From assembly GCF_004364935.1 (NCBI RefSeq), contig NZ_SOBT01000008.1, positions 1,615,534 through 1,679,533 on the forward strand: 64,000 nucleotides of DNA, read 5' to 3'. The notes under the pieces were generated by a model that saw nothing but the letters and a program-made list of their open reading frames with translations, searched no databases and was not told the origin of the DNA. This DNA comes from Panacagrimonas perspica (GTDB taxonomy: Bacteria > Pseudomonadota > Gammaproteobacteria > Nevskiales > Nevskiaceae). Position numbers and translations under genes: made by a program. Positions 35,876 through 44,073 of this stretch are shown here, one piece after another; the first letter of the stretch is position 1; every line of letters starts with the position of its first letter.

Positions 35876-36645
35876 GGCTTGTTCTCCCGGAGCTCATCCC
35901 GATTGGCCGCGGCAGCCGACAGGAACGCCGGCCGTTCTCCGCCTCCGTGCATCACGAGGTTGCTGCCGCTGGCATAGCTGCCGGCGGGCGAGGCCATCCA
36001 GAGGCAGGCGTCGCCGATCTCGCGCACCCGGGCCAGACGCCCGGCCGGGATCGTCGCTGCGACGCGGGCCATCGAGGCCTCGTCGCCGTAATGCAGGTCG
36101 GATTGCTCGGTGTGCACCAGGCCCGGACTCACGGCGCAGACGCGCACCTTGGGCGCCCACTCCACGGCCAGCGACTGCACCAAGCTCAGAACACCTGCCT
36201 TGGCCGCGCCGTAGGCCGCGGTGCCCGGCGAGGGCCGCAGCGCGCTGACGCTGCCGATGAACAGGATCGTGCCACCCTCGGCCTGCGCCTGCATCAGGTG
36301 GTTCGCCTTCTGCGACAGGTGCAGCGGCGCCAGCAGGTTCAGCGCGATGATCGATTCGTGGAAACGCGGCGACGCCTTGTCGGCGAGCGCGAACGGCGCG
36401 CCGCCGGCGTTGTTGACCAGCACGTCGAGACGCCCGTGACGCTCCGCGATCTGCGCGAACATCGCGTCGACGTCTTCGCGCTTGCGCACGTCGCAGGCGA
36501 TGAACTCCGCCCCGCCCGTCGGTTCCGCCGGCGCCGTGCGTCCGCAGACGATCACCGTGGCGCCGGACGCCAGGAACGCCTCGCAGATGCCGCGACCGAC
36601 ACCCTTGGTGCCGCCAGTGACGAGGACCGTTCGGGAGTGGGACAT
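35872..36645 (-). CDS. SDR-family oxidoreductase
   Basis: A 257-residue classical SDR: TGGTKGVG cofactor loop, NNAG, active-site serine in GSVSA, and YGAAK. The C-terminal segment SGSNLVMHGGG is normal for the family. It is translationally coupled (ATGA overlap) to the LolA-like gene and stands first in a three-gene minus-strand unit. It is divergent from the alpha/beta hydrolase gene. The substrate is unknown; a hydroxysteroid or hydroxyacyl compound would fit the context. Confidence 0.9.
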   Translation of the reverse strand: MSHSRTVLVTGGTKGVGRGICEAFLASGATVIVCGRTAPAEPTGGAEFIACDVRKREDVDAMFAQIAERHGRLDVLVNNAGGAPFALADKASPRFHESIIALNLLAPLHLSQKANHLMQAQAEGGTILFIGSVSALRPSPGTAAYGAAKAGVLSLVQSLAVEWAPKVRVCAVSPGLVHTEQSDLHYGDEASMARVAATIPAGRLARVREIGDACLWMASPAGSYASGSNLVMHGGGERPAFLSAAAANRDELRENKP

Positions 36646-36780
36646 GCCGGCTTCTACGCCTCGGCGTCAGGGAGTACGCCATGCTAGGCCAGACCGGCGG
36701 CGCCGCTGTCACCCGAAAGGATGAAGCCCGCCCTGCGGCAGGCGCGGACGATGCACGCGCCCCTCGCCGCCCGAACGCCC

Positions 36781-37614
36781 ATGTCCAGCCCCAAGCCCGT
36801 CCCCGAAGGCCGCTACCTGTCGCTCGCCAACGGGCACCGCATCCACGCGCTCGACGAGGGCCAGGGACCGGTGGTGGTGTTCCTGCACGGCTCCGGCAAT
36901 GGCGCCTGCGGCTACAGCAATTTCAAAGGCAACTATCCGGACCTGGTGCAGGCCGGCTATCGCGTGCTGATCCCCGACCTGATCGGCTTCGGCTACTCGG
37001 ACAAGCCGACCGACGCGCTCTACACGCTCGATTTCTTCGTCGAATGCGTGCAGCAGGCGCTGGAGGCGGCCGGCGTCGAGCGCTGCACCGTGGTCGGCAA
37101 TTCGCTGGGCGGCGCGGTGGCGCTGGGCCTCGCGCTGGCGCGTCCGCAAACGGTCGAGCGCCTGGTGCTGATGGCGCCCGGCGGCCTCAACGATCTTCCC
37201 GACTATCTGGCGATGCCGGGCATGGCCGCGATGTTCGCGCTGTACGGCTCGGGCAAGCCGATCACCCACGAGGCGATGAAGCAGTTCTTCATCGATGCGT
37301 TCGTCGTCGATCCGTCCTGTGTCACCGATCAGCTCGTGCACGAGCGCAGCGAACTGATGAAGCTGCAGAACCCGCAGGTCATGAAGACGCTGAAGGTGCC
37401 CAATCTCACCGAGCGCCTCGGCGAGATCACCTGCCCGGCGCTGACGCTATGGGGCCTGAACGAAAGGATGATGCCGGACAGCGGCATCCTGCGGCTGGCC
37501 AAGGGCCTGAAGAACGGCCGCATGGTGTTGGTCCCCAACTGCGGTCACTGGGTGATGATCGAGCACCGCGCGCTGTTCAATCGAACGGTGCTGGATTTCC
37601 TGCGCAACGGCTGA
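36781..37614 (+). CDS. Alpha/beta hydrolase of the meta-cleavage-product (HsaD/MhpC) type
   Basis: A 277-residue hydrolase. It shows HGSGNGACGY oxyanion region, nucleophile S108 in GNSLGG, and H256 in CGHWVMIEH. The overall pattern (PDLIGFGYSDKP, NPQVMKTLKVPNLT) is of C-C bond hydrolases acting on ring-cleavage products. The acid residue position, normally Asp in G-x-x-D, is E228 (WGLNERMMP), which is unusual. ATG 36781 is preferred; earlier starts add a basic leader. The 3' end is partly duplicated downstream (see findings). Confidence 0.85.
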   Translation: MSSPKPVPEGRYLSLANGHRIHALDEGQGPVVVFLHGSGNGACGYSNFKGNYPDLVQAGYRVLIPDLIGFGYSDKPTDALYTLDFFVECVQQALEAAGVERCTVVGNSLGGAVALGLALARPQTVERLVLMAPGGLNDLPDYLAMPGMAAMFALYGSGKPITHEAMKQFFIDAFVVDPSCVTDQLVHERSELMKLQNPQVMKTLKVPNLTERLGEITCPALTLWGLNERMMPDSGILRLAKGLKNGRMVLVPNCGHWVMIEHRALFNRTVLDFLRNG

Positions 37615-37666
37615 GCCTTCGAGGGTCGGTCGAATCCCAAGGTTGTGCTCGAAATGCGGACGGGAT

Positions 37667-37687
37667 CCCGGGTTTCACCCGGGCTAC
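37667..37687. repeat. Single (half) REP, partner decayed
   Basis: A right-hand REP, CCCGGGTTTCACCCGGG followed by CTAC. Upstream, a linker-like stretch (GCTCGAAATGCGGA) survives, but no recognisable left arm. Confidence 0.75.
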
Positions 37688-37734
37688 GGAGTTGCGGGCA
37701 TCGCGTCGATTTCCTGCGCAACAGCGGAGCCCCT

Positions 37735-37801
37735 GTAGCCCGGGTGAAACCCGGGGTTCTCCTCGAATACGGAGCGCAACCCCTGACTTCGTCCGGGCTA
37801 C
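37735..37801. repeat. REPIN 8, hybrid arms (GTGAAA left, CTTCGT right)
   Basis: Paired element with one arm of each subtype. It lies downstream of the alpha/beta hydrolase and upstream of the GFA gene. Confidence 0.88.
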
Positions 37802-37884
37802 GGTGATGGCGGGGCGAACGCCGTGCGATTCGCCTTAGACTCGCGCCATCCCATCCCGCTGTCACAAGAACGAGGAGAGACTCG

Positions 37885-38295
37885 ATGAGCAAGATCGAAG
37901 GTGGTTGCTACTGCAAGGCCGTGCGTTACGAAGTGACGGCCGACCCGATCATCAACGCGCAGTGCCATTGCCGCGAATGCCAGTACATCACCGGTGGCAG
38001 CGCCAACGTGTGCCTGGTCATTCCGCCGGGCGGCTTCAACTACACCAAGGGCGCGCCCAAGCAGTTCGCGCGCAAGGATCTCGAAAACCCGGTGACACGC
38101 GAGTTCTGCGCCGAGTGCGGCACGCCGCTGCTCAGCCGCTCGCCCGCCATCCCCGGCGCCGCGATCATCAAGCGCGGCACGCTGGACAACCCGATGGCGT
38201 ACCCGGAGCCGCAGCTCGCGATCTTCACGATCGACAAGCAGCCGTACCAGAACATTCCGACCGGCATGCCTGCGTTCGAGCGCATGCCGGGCTGA
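37885..38295 (+). CDS. GFA-family (Mss4-like) zinc protein
   Basis: A 136-residue protein of the glutathione-dependent formaldehyde-activating (GFA) family. Zinc-binding cysteines are in GGCYCKAVRY, CHCRECQ and CAECGTP, the full set for two zinc sites. The formaldehyde-glutathione condensing activity assigned to the founding member is doubtful for most homologues, so only the fold is asserted. A strong GAGGAGA ribosome site precedes the ATG at 37885. Flanked on both sides by REPINs. Confidence 0.87.
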   Translation: MSKIEGGCYCKAVRYEVTADPIINAQCHCRECQYITGGSANVCLVIPPGGFNYTKGAPKQFARKDLENPVTREFCAECGTPLLSRSPAIPGAAIIKRGTLDNPMAYPEPQLAIFTIDKQPYQNIPTGMPAFERMPG

Positions 38296-38305
38296 GAGGG
38301 ATCCC

Positions 38306-38371
38306 GTAGCCCGGACGAAGTCCGGGGTTTCCGCTTCGGCGGGCGACAACCCCGGACTTCGTCCGGGCTAC
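38306..38371. repeat. REPIN 9 (ACGAAG-type arms)
   Basis: Paired inverted REP between the convergent GFA and UPF0114 genes. It starts 10 bp after the GFA stop and ends 7 bp before the UPF0114 stop. Confidence 0.88.
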
Positions 38372-38378
38372 GGAGACA

Positions 38379-38990
38379 TCAGTGCGCCGTCGCGGGCCTC
38401 GCGCCCGACGCGCCCATGATCAGCCGATCGGTCCACGCGATGCCGATGGCCGACACGATGAATGCCATGTGGATGATGGTCTGCCACATCACGCCCTGCG
38501 ACGTGATCGCGGTGCAGCGCACCCCCGCCTCCACCGCCGAGCACAACGGGTAGGCCCCGATCGATCCGGCCTCGATGAACGTCTTCAGCAGGTGGATCGA
38601 GGAGATGCCGATGATGGCCATCGCGAGTTTCACCTTGAGCACCGAGGCATTCACGTGGCTCAGCCATTCCGGCTGGTCGGGATGGCCCTGCAGGCCCAGC
38701 CGTGACACGAAGGTTTCGTAACCGCCGACGATCACCATCATCAGCAGGTTGGAGATCATGACCACGTCGATCAGCGCGAGCACGATCAGCATGACCTGCT
38801 GCTCGCCGAGCGCGAACGCGCCCTCGACCAGATGCAGCAGTTCCTTGACGAACAGGATCACGTACACGCCCTGCGCCACGATCAGTCCGAGGTAGAGCGG
38901 CAACTGAAGCCAGCGCGAAGAGAAGATCAGCCCGGGCAGCAGGCTGAGGGAGGGCGAACCGGGAGGTGACGGGGGAATCAAGGAAGCCAT
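38379..38990 (-). CDS. UPF0114 (YqhA-like) membrane protein
   Basis: A 203-residue inner-membrane protein with four hydrophobic segments. The centre GGYETFVSRL, then LKVKLAMAIIGISSIHLLKTF, matches E. coli YqhA/UPF0114, a family of unknown function related to DUF1622-like small membrane proteins. Compared with YqhA there is an insertion of about 20 residues before the last helix, with two cysteines (YPLCSAVEAGVRC). ATG 38990 is chosen since the longer frame adds an unrelated leader. Confidence 0.82.
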   Translation of the reverse strand: MASLIPPSPPGSPSLSLLPGLIFSSRWLQLPLYLGLIVAQGVYVILFVKELLHLVEGAFALGEQQVMLIVLALIDVVMISNLLMMVIVGGYETFVSRLGLQGHPDQPEWLSHVNASVLKVKLAMAIIGISSIHLLKTFIEAGSIGAYPLCSAVEAGVRCTAITSQGVMWQTIIHMAFIVSAIGIAWTDRLIMGASGARPATAH

Positions 38991-39148
38991 GGGAATCGGA
39001 TTTTCAGTGGGCGGGGAGTCTAACAACCGGAAGGTTTCACCTGAATGGACTATGACGCCGCTCGCGTGAGCAGCCACCATTGATCGCATCGTGACCGGGC
39101 GCGCGCCCGGCGCCAGCCAGAATTGCCAGCACAGGAGAACGTATTGCG

Positions 39149-40159
39149 ATGGGCACCATGAATCTCAAGATGCTGCTGGAATCGAAAGAACTGGAACGCT
39201 GCCCGTTCCCGATCCCGGTGGGCTGGTTCCATGTCGATTTCTCCGAGAACCTGAAAGTCGGCGAGATCCGCAACGTCCAGCTGTTCGGCCAGGAGTGGGT
39301 GCTGTTCCGCACCGAATCCGGCAAGCCGGGCATGAGCGATCCGTACTGCCCGCACCTGGGTGCGCACATGGGGCACGGCGGCAAGGTCTGCGGCGAGCAC
39401 CTGCGCTGCCCGTTCCATCACTGGGAATACGACACCTCCGGCTGGTGCAAGAGCATTCCCTACGCGAAGGTGATGCCGCCGGTGGTCAAGAAGCAGGCGA
39501 TCCTGCGCACGCTGCCGATGGTCGAGAAGTACGGAATGCTGTGGGCCTGGTATCACCCGCAGTGCGAGCCGCCGGGCTTCGAGCTGCCGTACATCCCCGA
39601 GATCGAGGACGCCACCGGTTACGCGGGCGCGCGTCGTGGAAGCTGGACTGCGAACACCTGCATCCAGGAAATCGCCGAGAACGGCGTCGACACCGCGCAC
39701 CTGAAGTTCCTGCACGGCGCGCCCGGCATTCCGCCGGTGGACGCCAGCTACGACGGCCCGATCATGAAGCTGGACATCGGCAAGGGTTACATCGTCGGCA
39801 CGGCCTACGGACCCGGTCTGAACGTCATGCGCTTCAACCAGCACGGCATCACGGCGACGATGATCTCGTACTCGGTGCCGATCAGCCTCGAAAAGACGCA
39901 GATGAACATGTCGTTCCGCCACGTCGATTACGCGGAAGGCACGCCCGAACTGCACGCCTCGAAGAAGGTCATCGATCACATGATCGGCGCCGCCGAGGGC
40001 GAGGAGAGCGCGGGCTTCGAGAGCGTCGACTTCGTCGTCTGGAACAACAAGAAGTACCGCCCCAACCCGCTGCTCTGCGACGGCGACGGCCCGGTGCTGC
40101 AGTTCCGGAAATGGTTCAAGCAGTTCTATCCGGGTCAGGAAGACTCGACCAAGATCTGA
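39149..40159 (+). CDS. Rieske non-haem iron oxygenase (second, KshA-like)
   Basis: A 336-residue oxygenase alpha subunit. Rieske ligands are C67-x-H69 (YCPHLGAH) and C87-x2-H90 (RCPFHHW). Mononuclear iron ligands are D181, H184, H189 in ENGVDTAHLKFLHG. A conserved NPLLCDGDGP tail follows. It is 4 bp upstream of a 2Fe-2S ferredoxin, which is likely its electron donor. AGGAGA precedes the ATG at 39149. It resembles KshA and related terpenoid/steroid hydroxylases; the substrate cannot be read off. Confidence 0.87.
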   Translation: MGTMNLKMLLESKELERCPFPIPVGWFHVDFSENLKVGEIRNVQLFGQEWVLFRTESGKPGMSDPYCPHLGAHMGHGGKVCGEHLRCPFHHWEYDTSGWCKSIPYAKVMPPVVKKQAILRTLPMVEKYGMLWAWYHPQCEPPGFELPYIPEIEDATGYAGARRGSWTANTCIQEIAENGVDTAHLKFLHGAPGIPPVDASYDGPIMKLDIGKGYIVGTAYGPGLNVMRFNQHGITATMISYSVPISLEKTQMNMSFRHVDYAEGTPELHASKKVIDHMIGAAEGEESAGFESVDFVVWNNKKYRPNPLLCDGDGPVLQFRKWFKQFYPGQEDSTKI

Positions 40160-40162
40160 ACC

Positions 40163-40486
40163 ATGGCGCGCGTCCACATCAAGGGTCGTGACGGCATCGA
40201 GCTCGACATCGATGCCCTGCCCGGCACCGCGTTGATGGACGCGCTGCGCGACGCCAACACCGGCGTCGAAGGCACCTGCGGCGGCATGATGTCCTGCGGT
40301 ACCTGCCACGTTTACGTGCAGGCCGACTGGCTGGTGCGGCTGCCGGCCAAAAGCCAGGACGAGGCCGACATGCTCGAAGCGATCGGCGAGATCGTGCCGG
40401 TGAAGCCGACGTCGCGCCTGTCGTGCCAGATCGCGATGACCGAGGAGTTGTCGGGCCTGCACCTCGAGATCGGCCCACCCACGTAG
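40163..40486 (+). CDS. 2Fe-2S ferredoxin (adrenodoxin/putidaredoxin-like)
   Basis: A 107-residue ferredoxin with cluster ligands C39, C45, C48 and C88 in the C-x5-C-x2-C-x(39)-C pattern (TCGGMMSCGTCH, RLSCQI) of adrenodoxin-type proteins. It directly follows the Rieske oxygenase gene by 3 bp, so it most likely feeds electrons to that enzyme. A ferredoxin reductase is not in the window. Its TAG stop is the head of REPIN 10. Confidence 0.93.
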   Translation: MARVHIKGRDGIELDIDALPGTALMDALRDANTGVEGTCGGMMSCGTCHVYVQADWLVRLPAKSQDEADMLEAIGEIVPVKPTSRLSCQIAMTEELSGLHLEIGPPT

Positions 40487-40551
40487 CCCGGGTGAAACCC
40501 GGGAATCGCTCTCGAAATTCGACAGCACACCCCGGGTTTCACCCGGGCTAC
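40483..40551. repeat. REPIN 10 (GTGAAA-type arms)
   Basis: Paired inverted REP after the ferredoxin gene. The GTAG head contains the ferredoxin stop (40484-40486). Confidence 0.88.
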
Positions 40552-40574
40552 GGTGGCGCCGGTATCCTTCGCGC

Positions 40575-40781
40575 ATGACCGAAGACCGTTTCATCGACCT
40601 CGAGACCCGCCTGGCCTACCAGGACGAATCCATCCGCTCGCTCAGCGATACCCTCGCGCGCCAGCAGAAGCGGATCGACCAGCTCGAAAGCCTGGTGCGG
40701 CAGTTGCTGGATCGCGTGAAGTCGATGAACGAGCCCGTCTACAAGGGCACGCCGGCCGACGAAATACCGCCGCATTACTGA
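40575..40781 (+). CDS. slyX: SlyX family protein
   Basis: A 68-residue coiled-coil protein: heptad-rich helix from DLETRLAYQDESI to LVRQLLDRV, then the conserved PPHY C-terminus of SlyX. The role of SlyX is unknown. The stop overlaps an unrelated ATG, and the RluA-type gene begins 8 bp later, so the two are likely co-transcribed. Confidence 0.9.
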   Translation: MTEDRFIDLETRLAYQDESIRSLSDTLARQQKRIDQLESLVRQLLDRVKSMNEPVYKGTPADEIPPHY

Positions 40782-40788
40782 TGGGTCC

Positions 40789-41679
40789 TTGGGCCCCTTG
40801 AACAGCCTGCCCGATCGCGCCGGCGTCGCCGCCAGCCACATCCAGGTGACCGCCGGACTCGGATCGACGGCGCTCGAATTCCTGCTCGCCCGGTTCCCCG
40901 CCATCGAGGCGGAAGAATGGACGCGCCGCTTCGCACGCGGCCTCGTGACCGACGCAAACGGGCAGCCGCTGGCGACCGACGCTCCGGTTCACGTCGGCGC
41001 CGACCTTCACTACTACCGCGAGATCGAAGACGAGCCCAGGATCCCGTTCGAGGCGGACGTCCTCTGGCGCGACGAACACCTGCTGGTCGTCGACAAGCCG
41101 CATTTCCTGCCGGTCACTCCTTCCGGCCGCTTCGTCCGCGAGACGCTGCTCGCACGTCTGCGTCACCAGCACGATCTGGCCGATCTGGTCCCGCTGCACC
41201 GGATCGATCGCGGCACCGCCGGTCTGATCCTGTTCTCGATCAACGCCGCGACGCGCGGCGCCTACCAGGGGCTGTTCCCGCGCCGCCGGATTCTCAAGAC
41301 CTACGAGGCGATCGCGGCGCATCGCCCGGATCTTTCGCTGCCGCTGCTGCATCGCAGCCGCCTCGTCGACGGCGAACCGTTCTTCCGCATGCGCGAGGTC
41401 GACGGCGAACCCAACAGCGAAACCCGCATCGAAGTCGCCGAGCGGCGCGGCGAACACAACCTCTACCGGCTCTTTCCGGTGACCGGCCGCAAGCATCAGC
41501 TGCGCGTGCATCTGGCAGCGCTCGGCATCCCGATCGTCGGCGATCCGCTGTATCCCGCGCTGCTGCCGGAAGAGCCGGATGACTACGCGTCACCGATGAA
41601 GCTGCTGGCGCGCGCGCTCGAATTCACCGACCCGCTCGACGGCCGGCTGCGGCGCTTCGAGAGCCGGCGCTCGTTATGA
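40789..41679 (+). CDS. RluA-family pseudouridine synthase
   Basis: A 296-residue RNA pseudouridine synthase. The catalytic aspartate is in LHRIDRGTAG, the family signature, and GRKHQLRVHLAALG with GDPLYP near the C-terminus completes it. The N-terminal 70 residues are not a canonical S4 domain. There is no ATG in frame at the 5' end: a TTG at 40789, or another at 40798, is the likely start, right after slyX. It modifies rRNA or tRNA uridine; the exact site is unknown. Confidence 0.87.
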   Translation: MGPLNSLPDRAGVAASHIQVTAGLGSTALEFLLARFPAIEAEEWTRRFARGLVTDANGQPLATDAPVHVGADLHYYREIEDEPRIPFEADVLWRDEHLLVVDKPHFLPVTPSGRFVRETLLARLRHQHDLADLVPLHRIDRGTAGLILFSINAATRGAYQGLFPRRRILKTYEAIAAHRPDLSLPLLHRSRLVDGEPFFRMREVDGEPNSETRIEVAERRGEHNLYRLFPVTGRKHQLRVHLAALGIPIVGDPLYPALLPEEPDDYASPMKLLARALEFTDPLDGRLRRFESRRSL

Positions 41680-41692
41680 TCCAGAGACACCC

Positions 41693-41760
41693 GTAGCCCG
41701 GACGAAGTCCGGGATCACTGCTCGATTTGCGAGAGAGACCCCGGACTTCGTCCGGGCTAC
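41693..41760. repeat. REPIN 11 (ACGAAG-type arms)
   Basis: Paired inverted REP, 13 bp after the pseudouridine synthase stop and 26 bp before the transglutaminase-like start. Confidence 0.88.
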
Positions 41761-41786
41761 GCCGACGACATGCCAACCCGTACGAC

Positions 41787-42461
41787 ATGACCGCACCCGA
41801 ACCTGCCGACTGCCTCGCCCCGACCCCCTTCGTCGATTTCGATCATCCGGCCGTCGCTGCCTTCGCCAAGGAAGCCGCCGGCGGACCCGGCAGCGATCGC
41901 GAGCGCGCCGTGCGGCTGTACTACGCGATCCGCGACGGCATCCGCTACGACCCCTACATCATCGATCTGAGCGTCGGCGGCCTGCGCGCCAGCCGCGTGC
42001 TCGAACTCGGCCGCGGCTGGTGCGTGAACAAGGCCGTGCTGCTCGCCGCGGCGTGCAGGGCCATCGGCATCCCGGCGCGCATGGGTTATGCCGACGTGAA
42101 GAACCATCTCTCCACCGAGCGTCTGCGCGAGAGCATGGGCACCGACGTCTTCTACTACCACGGCTACACGTCGATCTTTCTCAACGATCGCTGGGTGAAG
42201 GCGACGCCCGCGTTCAACCTGTCGCTGTGCGAGAAATTCAAGCTGCAGCCGCTCGAGTTCGACGGCACCGAGGATTCGATCTATCACCCGTTCGATCTCA
42301 CCGGGCAGCGTCACATGGAGTACCTGGGTTTCCGCGGCGAGCACGCGGACGTGCCGCTGGACGACATGCTCGCGCTGTTCGAGCGCGAATATCCCGGCAT
42401 GAAGCGGCTCGACACCGGCGACTTCGACCGCGACGTCGAACGCGAGACGCGCAACCCGTAG
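41787..42461 (+). CDS. Transglutaminase-like cysteine protease-fold protein
   Basis: A 224-residue transglutaminase-core protein. The nucleophile is C79 in GRGWCVNKA and the histidine H125 in YHGYTSIF. The third position, after the WVKATPAFN strand, appears to be threonine or asparagine rather than the usual aspartate. Such bacterial proteins are thought to act as peptidases or amidases. No signal peptide. The ATG at 41787 follows REPIN 11. It is followed after 51 bp by an ALDH gene with a ribosome site. Confidence 0.85.
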   Translation: MTAPEPADCLAPTPFVDFDHPAVAAFAKEAAGGPGSDRERAVRLYYAIRDGIRYDPYIIDLSVGGLRASRVLELGRGWCVNKAVLLAAACRAIGIPARMGYADVKNHLSTERLRESMGTDVFYYHGYTSIFLNDRWVKATPAFNLSLCEKFKLQPLEFDGTEDSIYHPFDLTGQRHMEYLGFRGEHADVPLDDMLALFEREYPGMKRLDTGDFDRDVERETRNP

Positions 42462-42512
42462 CGGGGACCGTTTGTTGCTGGCTGCAGGCATCGCATTGCC
42501 TGGAGCCCGCCC

Positions 42513-43943
42513 GTGTTGCGTGACCGCTATCCGTTCTACCTCGCCAACGCGCCGCAGCAACCCAACGCCGACCTCGTCGTCACCGACAAGTACAGCGGCA
42601 AGCCGGCGACCCGCGTCGCGCTGGCCGGCGCCGAACATATCGAAAAGGCGATCGCCGCTGCGCAGCGCGCGGCACCGGCGATGGCACGCTTCCCCGCGTT
42701 CAAGCGCCAGGCCGTACTGCGTCATTGCGCCCGGCAGTTCTCCGGCCGCCAGCAGGAACTGGCGCTGTCGCTGTGCATCGAGGCCGGCAAGCCGATCAAG
42801 GATTCGCGCGGCGAAGTCACGCGACTGATCGACACGTTCAACCTCGCCGCTGACGAATGCAGCCGCGACCTCGGCGGTGTCATGAGCATGGACGTCACCG
42901 AGCGCTCGCAGGGCTATCGCGGCATGCACAAGCGCGTCCCGATCGGTCCGCTGTCGCTGATCTCGCCGTTCAACTTTCCGCTGAACCTCGCCGCGCACAA
43001 GGTGGCGCCCGCGATCGCCGCCGGATGCCCGTTCGTGCTCAAGCCGGCCAGCCGCACACCGATCGGCGCGCTGATCATCGGAGAAGTGCTGGCGCAGACC
43101 GATCTGCCGAAAGGCGCGTTCTCGATCCTTCCCTGCTCGCGCGACGGCGCCGACCTTTTCACCACCGACGAACGCTTCAAGCTGCTGTCGTTCACCGGCT
43201 CGCCGAAAGTCGGCTGGGATCTGAAGGCCCGCGCGGGCCGCAAGAGAGTGGTGCTGGAACTCGGCGGCAACGCAGCCTGCATCGTCACTGCGGACGCCGA
43301 CGTCGAGAAGGTGATTCCGCGCCTCGTGTTCGGCGCGTATTACCAGTCCGGGCAGAGTTGCATCTCGGTGCAGCGCATCCTCATCCATTCGTCGCGCTAT
43401 GCGCAGTTCCGCGACAAGTTGACGGCCGCCGTCGAAGCGCTCGTGCATGGCGATCCCCAGGACGAGAAGACCACGATCGGTCCGATGATTTCGGAAGACG
43501 AGGCGCGCCGGCTCGAAGGCTGGATCGAAGAAGCGATCGCCAAGGGCGCAAGGAAACTGTGCGGCGGCCCGCGCGAAGGCTCGATGCTGCGGGCGTCGCT
43601 GCTCGAGAACGTCCCGTCCGGCTGCAAGCTGGATGCCGAGGAAGCCTTCGGGCCTGTGGCGACGCTCGCGCCCTACGAGGACTTCGACGACGCGCTGGAC
43701 CGGGTCAACGACACGAAATACGGCCTGCAGGCCGGCGTGTTCACGCGCGACATCGACCAGGCGATGAAGGCGTGGGACCGGCTCGAGGTCGGCGGCGTGA
43801 TCATTGGCGACGTCCCTTCCTGGCGCGTCGATCACATGCCGTACGGCGGCGTGAAGGAATCCGGGCTGGGACGTGAAGGCGTCCGCTATGCCATCGAGGA
43901 CATGACGGAGCATCGCCTGCTCGTGATCCGTGATCCTGCGTAA
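42513..43943 (+). CDS. Aldehyde dehydrogenase
   Basis: A 476-residue NAD(P)-dependent aldehyde dehydrogenase. N154 lies in SPFNFP, FTGS is at 227-230, general base E249 in LELGGN, and nucleophile C283 in SGQSCIS. Length and motifs are of the succinate-semialdehyde/lactaldehyde-like branch, with PFVLKPAS and FGPVATLAPY. The start is GTG 42513, with TGGAG upstream. It is probably co-transcribed with the transglutaminase-like gene. The substrate is unknown. Confidence 0.92.
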   Translation: MLRDRYPFYLANAPQQPNADLVVTDKYSGKPATRVALAGAEHIEKAIAAAQRAAPAMARFPAFKRQAVLRHCARQFSGRQQELALSLCIEAGKPIKDSRGEVTRLIDTFNLAADECSRDLGGVMSMDVTERSQGYRGMHKRVPIGPLSLISPFNFPLNLAAHKVAPAIAAGCPFVLKPASRTPIGALIIGEVLAQTDLPKGAFSILPCSRDGADLFTTDERFKLLSFTGSPKVGWDLKARAGRKRVVLELGGNAACIVTADADVEKVIPRLVFGAYYQSGQSCISVQRILIHSSRYAQFRDKLTAAVEALVHGDPQDEKTTIGPMISEDEARRLEGWIEEAIAKGARKLCGGPREGSMLRASLLENVPSGCKLDAEEAFGPVATLAPYEDFDDALDRVNDTKYGLQAGVFTRDIDQAMKAWDRLEVGGVIIGDVPSWRVDHMPYGGVKESGLGREGVRYAIEDMTEHRLLVIRDPA

Positions 43944-44073
43944 TGCGGCCTGGGCTCCGGGCGCGGCGTCAGCAAGCCACGTACGGGCATCAAATCTGCT
44001 GATGCCGGTGCCCGACAGCAGTCCCCTTCCAAACGGCGCGACGACCCTGTGGTCGAGTGTCGGGGAAACACGC

